Shown: piece by piece, positions 1 through 6,133 of the stretch
Position numbering within the stretch: position 1 is the first letter of the stretch
Layout: every line of letters begins with the position of its first letter
Source of the DNA: an uncultured Rhodopirellula sp.
GTDB lineage: Bacteria; Planctomycetota; Planctomycetia; Pirellulales; Pirellulaceae
Reading direction: 5' to 3'
Length of the DNA: 8,621 bases
NCBI GenBank assembly: GCA_913061385.1
Contig: CAJXTM010000104.1
Location: 1 to 8,621, forward strand
Program-made: the position numbers and the translations under genes
The notes under the pieces: model-generated
Told to the model about the DNA's origin: nothing
Databases searched by the model: none
Seen by the model: only the letters and a program-made list of their open reading frames with translations

Positions 1-47
1 GAGATCAGCCTCGGTCTCGTGGGCTCGGAGATGTGTATAAGAGACAG
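1..47 (+). other. Illumina Nextera i7-side adapter (not biological DNA)
   Basis: Bases 1-5 match the end of the P7 primer. Bases 6-13 (CAGCCTCG) match, from memory, the reverse complement of Nextera i7 index N710. Bases 14-47 match the Nextera read-2 transposase adapter exactly, and its last 19 bases (29-47) are the Tn5 mosaic end. Genomic DNA begins at 48. Any reading frame starting in this stretch is an artefact. Confidence 0.98.
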
Positions 48-340
48 GTTCAGAGTGGCTTGCTCGAAAGAAGATCGACCTACGCTATCACGAACTATCA
101 AAGGAGGGTTATTTCAAGCAGGTTGCAGCGACCATTCCCGGTATTCAACTGGTGGATCAATCTGATGTTGAACGTCGGCGACGCTCACCTCCGTCTAATT
201 CACCAGCCGCGAGACGTGGTTGGCTGATCCGTGAGTTCGCAGGGTCAGACGAAATAATGCAATGCGACTGGGGCTTTGCGATCATTGGAACTGGCCGCCA
301 CCGTCGTCGCATCCAATTCTCAGAGACTCAATACGTGTAA
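48..340 (+). CDS. PafA/Dop-family protein (Pup ligase or depupylase), C-terminal fragment
   Basis: This is an open frame that enters from the cut left edge (first full codon at 50) and ends with TAA at 338-340, giving 96 residues. Known PafA and Dop proteins have a C-terminal stretch of the form DLQYHD, then a short helix, then RLV..EEVERA, then PP.DTRA.FRG. The fragment shows the same order: IDLRYHEL, then GYFKQV, then IQLVDQSDVERR, then SPP, then ARRGWLIREF, then a CDWGFAIIG strand. PafA attaches the small protein Pup to lysines of proteins destined for the proteasome; Dop deamidates or removes Pup. The catalytic N-terminal two thirds are missing, so ligase and depupylase cannot be told apart. 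No Pup, proteasome or Mpa gene is visible, because the window starts here. It is convergent with the orphan gene, with 65 bp between the two stops and no clear hairpin. The assignment rests on remembered family sequences; no search was run. Confidence 0.68.
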
Positions 341-405
341 CTGTTATGCACCCGCGACTTCTGAACTGCGTCTGACAGATGGCTACAGGATTGAAAATCC
401 TCAAC

Positions 406-3400
406 TCAAGCTGCGCGATGCCTCGGCTGCTTGGAACATGTCTGGTACCGGCACACCTCGTTAGACTCGATACTTTGCTGCAATTCATTCGGCCCAAGAG
501 CCATGGTGCCAACGTTTCTCGGAGAGCCAAACCCATCTAGGATGCTCCGAGTTAATTTTTTACCAACGGAAGCACTTGCACTCGTTGAAATCACCTCACA
601 TGCTCCCCTCACTGTGAATCCTGCACTCAATCTACGATCAACGGCAATGGCATCACCGTCAGTGATAAACCGGTTCAGTTCATTGACAGAGGACGGAATA
701 CTCGCATCCGTAAAGTCGATCAAAACCATCGCGTCACCCGCACTTTTGTATCCCTGATTCACATACGCGTTTTTACATTCTGCACGTAAAATGCCCGTCC
801 GCATCTCCATCACAAACGTGGAAGGTGTCTCACAAAATGGACCCTTGCCTAGCCAAACGCGGTCATCCCACTCCTGCACCAGTGCCTTCACATGAGTGCT
901 CTGGTTCGTAATTGATCCGTATCGCATCAGGTGCCGATCGGCTTTGCTGAAACCCACACAAGTTGCTAAGTCAACGGTCTGAGCAAACTGCTCAGAACAA
1001 AATTTTGTTCCATTTCCATCCGTAAACTGGCCGACTGCTCGCTTATCAGTCATCACAAGAAAACGACTACCAATCCCTTGCATGGGTGTGCCAAATCCAT
1101 TGCAGTCCGCCAACACTTCCGTGAGGGACCAATTAGCCTTGAGATAGTTTCGCAACGGGTCAGTGAACTTCCTGACCATGTTCAAGGACCGCATTCTTCC
1201 TAACAGGAATCCTGTTGAACAGGTTGGACCTGCTGGCAACTCGGAAACATCTTTACCTGTTCTGGGCGCAATGATGACCCTCGCAAACAAATCAAATTGA
1301 CCACTTTCTGATTTGGGATCAACATTCCCTACGCTAACATTTCCCATGGAACCACCAATAGCACCACCGAACCCTCTCATTCCCGCCTCAGAATCAACCT
1401 GACCTTGAGGACCTGGATAGCAATCAGCCAGAACAAGCCGTGGCAACTCGAAAGAACTCAACGGTGGGAAGTAATTTTCGGCTACATGCAAACTGCCGCA
1501 CGCGTCTACTAAACGGCGATCAGCAGCCCTGTTCCAAGATGCCCGATTGCAATATTGCGGCACATGAGTAAGCGTGCACGCAAGAATGCTGCCCACGCTG
1601 ACCACGACCGCAACCTGCCCAACTTGTCCCGAAAGCACTGCTGAATTTGGCAATATGGCAACCACATCAACGGCAACAGTTTCAGCGTCGACAGCAGCCT
1701 CACACGGCCCGACAATCGCATTCACTTCAGATGACATACCGCAACCGAACAACTGGGTTCGCACCGAAGCAGATGTGTTTCCGGCAAACACATCACTTAC
1801 GTGTTCTGACAATGTCGCGGATCGAACGCGATGCCGAAAGAAAAACTGAGTCGTGGACTGCATCGCTGCACGCGATTCCGGCGGTCTCATCGCGATCTCG
1901 GAACCACCAACCAACGTCTCTAGTTGTCTTCTCGTCACCCCTTGAACGGCCCAAGCGTCTCGCTTCGAAATCTGAACAGCATCAATAGCTTCGTGTAATC
2001 CTACATCGACGAACGCTTGGAAAACTTTTGTTTGATCCCCGCCCCCAACCACACAACGCTGTGGTGGACTGCTAACAGCACCTGCCAACGAAAGCCCTGT
2101 TTTTAGAAAGCGTCTATCAAGGCGTGCCACGTCGGATGAAAGCAGGGCTGACGACACCCCCACCACCTCACATGTTTCCGACACAAAAGAATTCCTTACT
2201 CCAAAATTCTCAAGGCCGCTTGAAAATACCGGCCCAGCCCAAATTCTGGAACTTAGATCTGGGTGAAGCAATCGCGAAACAACTTTTGTCATCGACCCGG
2301 TGACACAACACGCACATGAATACCCTGAGGCAGCTTCAATCAGGATGTCCCGCACCAAATGTGCGTCAGTGGTGGCGCCATCCCAGCAAGAACACTGTCG
2401 TTGCCACGGGGTCTTCGCGTTCGCTCGCATTTTGGCTGTCGCAAACCGCTGTTCAGAACGCCTGGCAAGCGGCGAGAAACCACCCATGTGTACCCAACTG
2501 ACAACCGGTCGAATCGTTGACTGTGGTGTGACGACATCATGTCGGTCGATATTTACAATGCTGTCACAAGCTCTGCCTGTTTGGTCCGAAGCAAGCAAAA
2601 CATCAAACCCTGCAAACAGCATCTCACGCCCCGCCGTTGAACCCCCAGTGGTGTATCGGAATGCTGCAACACGCGTCAAACAGCGAGGCTTTTCGTTTGT
2701 CGCACTTACCACCCACTCGTGGTTCACTGACGATTGATGGTGTGCACAACCCATCGATACCACCACAAACCTGCCATCAACACGTGGCAAGTCTGCTGCA
2801 GACAATTGCAAAGCAACGAACTCAGTATCTACCGACTGCAGAGGGCTCAAGCATTCAATCCATCCGCCACAGTCGATTGCAACATCACTCCTGATTTCAC
2901 TAACGCCAATCACGATTGTTTCAGTCACAGAGCGGATGGCACCGCTCGCGACATTCCCCGGGACGCTCTGTTCATCAAGCAATAGATTGCCAACAAGCCA
3001 TCGAACCGAATACTCGCAGACGGACCCTACACTTTGCTGAAACCAGCAATCCTTCAACCTAAGCTCAAGGGAAACCGCCTGGGGGATCTCAGTTAATTTC
3101 GATGAACAAAGATCAAGACGATCGTTCAGTTGTTCGAATTTGACGAACGCATGATCTACAACCTCGTCACGAGCACCTCGAAAATACTCCGAACTTTTCA
3201 AGCAGAACTCTCCGAAAGATCGAGAATCTGGTCCTGTCTTCTGGTTCTTGGAAAGCACTTCTCGGGCGGGCACAGTAGCGAGCCACGGCGAATTCGCGCA
3301 ATCAAGCTGCTGGCAACGCCCCCGCGTCAGTCCGTCAGCGATCCATGGACGCCTACCTAGCGTTCCACTGTCGCTTACATTCTCCAACCAGACTTCGCTC

Positions 3401-4161
3401 GCTGGTAGGCATGGCCCCATGGATCCGACCATCGGTCCGCGGCTCGACAAGTCACGGGGCACCTCATTCGTATCAGGCAAGGAGACAGTTGATTGACCGC
3501 TCTCGCCATCCAAAGCAGGCGCAAGGCAAACGCTCAACTTGCCAATTCTGCTTGGGACAGCCGATTGAGGTTTTGTCGTCACTCGAGACGCTGATGTGGA
3601 AACATCGATCCCCAAAGCTGCGCAGACTTGATCGTTGACCTCATGGGTAAGCCCACAGACCAGACTCGGAACGACCCCAGGGCTTTGGTCATTCAACAGC
3701 AGCTGTGGAATCAAAAGAACACGCGTCTGCTCAATATCATCCACGGCCTCTGACCGGCCAAACCCTACATCGCCTTGCAAACACAACATTTCCTCGAACT
3801 CTGGGCCTAACAACGTATCAACCGACCCTTGAACATCTCTCGGCTGATCGCTAGAGGTCGATGCCACAGCATTCGTTCCATGGCGATCATCGACCCGCAA
3901 CCAATGTGCCGATTGAAGTTCGTCTAAATCTTCACTCTTGCCGGGCATACCTGACCAAACGTGCACCGATAATGCGCGTGAGATCTGTTCAATTCGAAAT
4001 GCACGAGAATGCGTGCCGATAACGCCATCATCCCCATTCAAACCAGAAGCATCTGGAACGGAGCTAGTCCCACATTGGCCATCAGCTCGGGAGGGAGCCG
4101 CTAAAATCAAGGCCAAGGGGCTGAAATGCTGCGGGGTGTCACTAGGCCGATACTGCATCAT
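406..4161 (-). CDS. Large cysteine-rich orphan protein, 1,251 residues
   Basis: I do not recognise this gene. A single minus-strand frame stays open for 1,251 codons while all three plus-strand frames are repeatedly stopped, which at this base composition cannot be chance. The start is the first of two ATGs (4161 or 4158); an in-frame TAG lies at 4201-4203, so there is little room for another start. No Shine-Dalgarno is clear. The first 30 residues have only a short hydrophobic core (LALILAA), a weak candidate signal peptide. The composition is rich in Ser, Val, Ala and Gly, poor in Lys and Tyr, and contains about 39 cysteines (about 3%). Cysteines cluster at residues 590-619 (C-S-C and C-A-C-C). 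One hydrophobic stretch at 847-867 could span a membrane, and a glycine-rich patch lies at 927-941. The protein ends with TGA at 406-408. It may be secreted or envelope-attached with disulfides, or metal-binding; neither is shown. Confidence is high that it is coding and nil for function. Confidence 0.85.
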   Translation of the reverse strand: MMQYRPSDTPQHFSPLALILAAPSRADGQCGTSSVPDASGLNGDDGVIGTHSRAFRIEQISRALSVHVWSGMPGKSEDLDELQSAHWLRVDDRHGTNAVASTSSDQPRDVQGSVDTLLGPEFEEMLCLQGDVGFGRSEAVDDIEQTRVLLIPQLLLNDQSPGVVPSLVCGLTHEVNDQVCAALGIDVSTSASRVTTKPQSAVPSRIGKLSVCLAPALDGESGQSTVSLPDTNEVPRDLSSRGPMVGSMGPCLPASEVWLENVSDSGTLGRRPWIADGLTRGRCQQLDCANSPWLATVPAREVLSKNQKTGPDSRSFGEFCLKSSEYFRGARDEVVDHAFVKFEQLNDRLDLCSSKLTEIPQAVSLELRLKDCWFQQSVGSVCEYSVRWLVGNLLLDEQSVPGNVASGAIRSVTETIVIGVSEIRSDVAIDCGGWIECLSPLQSVDTEFVALQLSAADLPRVDGRFVVVSMGCAHHQSSVNHEWVVSATNEKPRCLTRVAAFRYTTGGSTAGREMLFAGFDVLLASDQTGRACDSIVNIDRHDVVTPQSTIRPVVSWVHMGGFSPLARRSEQRFATAKMRANAKTPWQRQCSCWDGATTDAHLVRDILIEAASGYSCACCVTGSMTKVVSRLLHPDLSSRIWAGPVFSSGLENFGVRNSFVSETCEVVGVSSALLSSDVARLDRRFLKTGLSLAGAVSSPPQRCVVGGGDQTKVFQAFVDVGLHEAIDAVQISKRDAWAVQGVTRRQLETLVGGSEIAMRPPESRAAMQSTTQFFFRHRVRSATLSEHVSDVFAGNTSASVRTQLFGCGMSSEVNAIVGPCEAAVDAETVAVDVVAILPNSAVLSGQVGQVAVVVSVGSILACTLTHVPQYCNRASWNRAADRRLVDACGSLHVAENYFPPLSSFELPRLVLADCYPGPQGQVDSEAGMRGFGGAIGGSMGNVSVGNVDPKSESGQFDLFARVIIAPRTGKDVSELPAGPTCSTGFLLGRMRSLNMVRKFTDPLRNYLKANWSLTEVLADCNGFGTPMQGIGSRFLVMTDKRAVGQFTDGNGTKFCSEQFAQTVDLATCVGFSKADRHLMRYGSITNQSTHVKALVQEWDDRVWLGKGPFCETPSTFVMEMRTGILRAECKNAYVNQGYKSAGDAMVLIDFTDASIPSSVNELNRFITDGDAIAVDRRLSAGFTVRGACEVISTSASASVGKKLTRSILDGFGSPRNVGTMALGPNELQQSIESNEVCRYQTCSKQPRHRAA

Positions 4162-4551
4162 GCGTCTGTCGGATTTGGGGGATGGACTCGACCGGCGCAG
4201 CTACATGGGGAGGGCTAACGCACACCAATCAATACGCAAAACCATTCACGTATCGAAGTCCATTGGATGGGTAGGTCGAACAGAAACTGTCTTCGGCAAC
4301 GCTTCAGGATGCACGCAAGACTTTCGTGACTAGAAATGTCACAGCGAGCGTCAGAGTCTCGCAAATCGGTTAAATCCGAGCTGATCGTTATTACCCGCGC
4401 AGCGATCATCTGGAAATGCAATGCCCCACGTTTAAGTCGCCACGCGTGAGAGGTACCCCAGTTTAGAGGTGCCCCAGTTTAGAGGTGCCTGACTCCACGA
4501 ATGACAAGCAGCAAAACCGTGATGGTCTCGAGCAACCTCATTGCATCTTTT
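4162..4551. other. Non-coding gap of 390 bp between two minus-strand genes
   Basis: This separates the lipoprotein gene from the downstream orphan gene, both on the minus strand. It is long for an operon, so the orphan gene probably has its own promoter here. I could not pick out a convincing -10/-35 pair. The only clear structure is the tandem repeat at 4451-4489. A 68-codon minus-strand frame at 4215-4421 has no ribosome site or family resemblance, and I do not call it a gene. Confidence 0.6.
4451..4489. repeat. Short tandem repeat, 16-bp unit, about 2.4 copies
   Basis: Two adjacent copies of AGGTRCCCCAGTTTAG lie at 4451-4466 (R=A) and 4467-4482 (R=G). A partial third copy, AGGTGCC, lies at 4483-4489 and is followed by TGACTCC. 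The only difference between the full copies is one A/G change. The copies sit about 60 bp past the stop of the lipoprotein gene. The GGTGCCTGACTCC edge resembles short palindromic intergenic repeats (REP-like, spread by RAYT transposases) that I recall from other genomes; this link is an inference. Two copies are too few and too close for a CRISPR array. Confidence 0.7.
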
Positions 4552-4998
4552 TCATTCTTGATTTTGGGGCAGCATGGCTGCCGCCTGAAAGTCTTTCACA
4601 TTCATGCTTTTGACGACGGCATCCCCCAACACAACATATCCGCCCCTGGCGGGGGTCGCAGCCTCAAAAGCCAATACATAGCGACCAAGATTATCCGCAT
4701 CGCTTAGGTCTCCATCCCAGTTCACGATCACGTCACCCTCAACGAGGCAATCACGAGCCTTTCCACGAGTCGCTGAATCTTCCGATTCCGCCATCCACGC
4801 TGCGAGCGTGTCGGAAGTTTTGGGTGAGTGGCCCACTGACTTGCTCATGTCCAAGTACGCTTGTCCTAACTTCGACAGATTATCGCGTCGCTGTCGAACA
4901 GCATCTTCTTGCTCCGCCGAGCAACCAGTGAACAGCCAAAATGCTGGCAACAGGCTCAAGCACATCAAAAAACGAGGCAATGTATTTCGGTTGCTCAT
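4552..4998 (-). CDS. Small planctomycete-type lipoprotein, 148 residues
   Basis: The start is ATG at 4996-4998, chosen because it opens a classic lipoprotein signal: basic SNRN, a hydrophobic core at residues 10-23, and lipobox L-F-T-G-C with C26 as the lipidated residue. Ser at +2 fits outer-membrane placement. The frame stays open upstream to 5313, but that extension would bury the signal. The mature part begins with a charged helix resembling the N..LGLAY stretch of planctomycete prepilin-like (DUF1559-related) proteins. It ends with a motif of the form VLAFE...RGGYVVLGDAVVKSM...DF.AA, which resembles the small planctomycete family ending VLAYE...GG.V..ADG.V..MT..EF. That resemblance is from memory. 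The protein would sit on the periplasmic face of an envelope membrane; its function is unknown. It reads away from the secreted-protein gene at 5454. No strong Shine-Dalgarno precedes it, and it ends with TGA at 4552-4554. Confidence 0.82.
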   Translation of the reverse strand: MSNRNTLPRFLMCLSLLPAFWLFTGCSAEQEDAVRQRRDNLSKLGQAYLDMSKSVGHSPKTSDTLAAWMAESEDSATRGKARDCLVEGDVIVNWDGDLSDADNLGRYVLAFEAATPARGGYVVLGDAVVKSMNVKDFQAAAMLPQNQE

Positions 4999-5453
4999 GC
5001 GTACATCCAATTCACGATCACTTCTTACAAAACACGGTAACAACAAATCAAAATGTGCCCGAACAGTCATTTTCGTCACAAACTGTCCCTCACCAAGTTG
5101 TGCCCGCATGAATGGTTGACCCAGGTACAACGAGAGCAGCAATCCATAAAGCGTGTTATACGGAGGATAAGTTTGCAATCCCCCGCGAAGTATCGTAAAG
5201 ACCAAAATCCGATGAGAATTCCAAACGCTCTCGAAACCCGTCAAATCCGCCGAGCGCTCGCAAAACCGATGAATTAGCGTCTGTCGGCTTGATCGAGGAG
5301 AACAGAACTGCAACGATCATCAGGTATTGCGAGGAACACAAGAAGCTCTCGTCGGCGAAAAACGCACCGCACCCTCCAACTGCCGGCCCTACCTCTTGAT
5401 AGAGCATGAGTCGGCGCTGAGAACGAACCGCCCTATTGCTCGGAGAACCTGAG
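4999..5453. other. Divergent intergenic region, 455 bp
   Basis: This lies between the starts of the lipoprotein gene (minus) and the secreted-protein gene (plus), so it should carry promoters in both directions. I see no convincing sigma-70-like promoter pair. Minus-strand frames are open here: the lipoprotein frame to 5313 and an 83-codon frame at 5156-5407. Neither shows a ribosome site, a signal peptide or a family resemblance, so I treat the region as non-coding. Confidence 0.55.
5442..5445 (+). promoter_or_regulatory. Shine-Dalgarno GGAG that sets the start at 5454
   Basis: GGAG lies 8 bases before ATG 5454. It favours this ATG over the in-frame TTG at 5436, which lies upstream of the GGAG. 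The ATG start also gives a clean signal peptide. Confidence 0.7.
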
Positions 5454-6017
5454 ATGAACTACCGCAACGCCTACTTGCTCCTGCTTGCATTTTGCACTCC
5501 TGCCATCATGCCGCACGGGGTGAACGCCCAGCAAACCAAACCTCGTGCGCAGGAGACTGAACCAGATGGATCCGACAACCAGGCGGTTGACACCAAGGCC
5601 CAGTCGAAACCAATCCTTTCAGAGGACGCGTCTGATGCAGAACAGAAAGATCGTGAACGTCGATTAGCCAAGTATCTGACAGGCGCAAAATTCCTCGGAA
5701 ACTTTACCATTGAAGGAAAATCCGACACCCTGCCAAAGCCTGAAGCCTACACGATCAGTAAGTGTGAAAAGCTAGCCCAACCAGACATGTACCGACTGAC
5801 CGCACGCATCAAGTACGGCGAAATCGATAGTGAAGTCCCGTTAGATCTCAAAATCTTGTGGGCAGGCCGAACACCGGTCATCACCATGGATGCATTTTGG
5901 ATCCCCGGTATGGGAACGTTTGGAGCAAGAGTCTTGATCCATTCAGGCAGATATGCCGGAACCTGGCAGCACGATGAGGTTGGTGGCCATTTATTTGGCG
6001 TCATCAAGAAAGACTAG
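5454..6017 (+). CDS. Small secreted protein of unknown function, 187 residues
   Basis: The start is ATG 5454, preceded by GGAG. Residues 1-25 form a Sec signal peptide: basic R4, hydrophobic LLLLAF core, and likely cleavage after V-N-A at residue 25. The LAFC stretch is not a good lipobox because Phe precedes Cys. Residues 26-70 are an acidic, polar linker rich in Gln, Asp, Lys and Glu, likely disordered. From about residue 71 a helix (RERRLAKYLTGAKFLG) leads into a beta-rich domain with FTIEGK, YTISKCEKL, RLTARIKYG, WAGRTPVITM and, near the end, GTWQHDEVGGHLFGVI. This layout recalls exported hypothetical proteins common in Pirellula-like genomes, from memory. It should be periplasmic. No catalytic motif is evident. 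It ends with TAG, followed at once by a strong hairpin. Confidence 0.88.
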   Translation: MNYRNAYLLLLAFCTPAIMPHGVNAQQTKPRAQETEPDGSDNQAVDTKAQSKPILSEDASDAEQKDRERRLAKYLTGAKFLGNFTIEGKSDTLPKPEAYTISKCEKLAQPDMYRLTARIKYGEIDSEVPLDLKILWAGRTPVITMDAFWIPGMGTFGARVLIHSGRYAGTWQHDEVGGHLFGVIKKD

Positions 6018-6022
6018 ACTCA

Positions 6023-6060
6023 CGCAGTGCTCGGCCTCCCCCCGAAGGCCGAACACTGCG
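6023..6060. terminator. Strong hairpin between convergent genes
   Basis: Bases 6023-6037 (CGCAGTGCTCGGCCT) pair with 6046-6060 (AGGCCGAACACTGCG). This gives 15 positions with one C-A mismatch and an 8-base loop rich in C. It starts 6 bases after the stop of the plus-strand gene and lies about 75 bp past the stop of the minus-strand surface-protein gene. No T-tract follows on either strand, so it could act as a two-way terminator without one or as an mRNA 3' stabiliser. Confidence 0.6.
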
Positions 6061-6088
6061 ATCTCCTCACTCAGATCTGAATCGACAT

Positions 6089-6126
6089 CGCTTTACCGTC
6101 ATCCACCGACTCCCATTGGTAAAGCG
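6089..6126. terminator. Second inverted repeat, just past the surface-protein gene
   Basis: CGCTTTACC at 6089-6097 is exactly inverted as GGTAAAGCG at 6118-6126, with a 20-base loop. The right arm lies 7 bases beyond the stop codon of the minus-strand surface-protein gene, where a 3'-end hairpin is expected. The loop is long and no T-tract follows, so a terminator role is tentative. A protein-binding inverted repeat is the alternative. Confidence 0.4.
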
Positions 6127-6133
6127 TGCCGGA

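Noticed and set aside
33..227. Plus-strand frame of 64 codons at the left edge
   Set aside because: Its start codon lies inside the Nextera adapter. A different frame (50-340) is the one resembling a known family.
2300..2737. Plus-strand frame of 145 codons, the longest opposite the orphan gene
   Set aside because: It is fully antisense to a 1,251-codon frame, with no ribosome site and no family resemblance. It is one of many short plus-strand frames there.
3938..4333. Plus-strand frame of 131 codons overlapping the start of the orphan gene
   Set aside because: It is mostly antisense to the orphan gene, with no signal or domain.
4215..4421. Minus-strand frame of 68 codons in the gap upstream of the orphan gene
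   Set aside because: No ribosome site, unconvincing composition, and a length expected by chance.
4451..4489. CRISPR array
   Set aside because: The copies are directly adjacent with no spacers, and no cas gene is present.
5156..5407. Minus-strand frame of 83 codons in the divergent region
   Set aside because: It overlaps another open frame, has no ribosome site and no recognisable features, and lies where promoters are expected.
5436..5453. TTG start for the secreted protein, 6 codons upstream
   Set aside because: It lies upstream of the GGAG, and would place acidic residues before the signal peptide.
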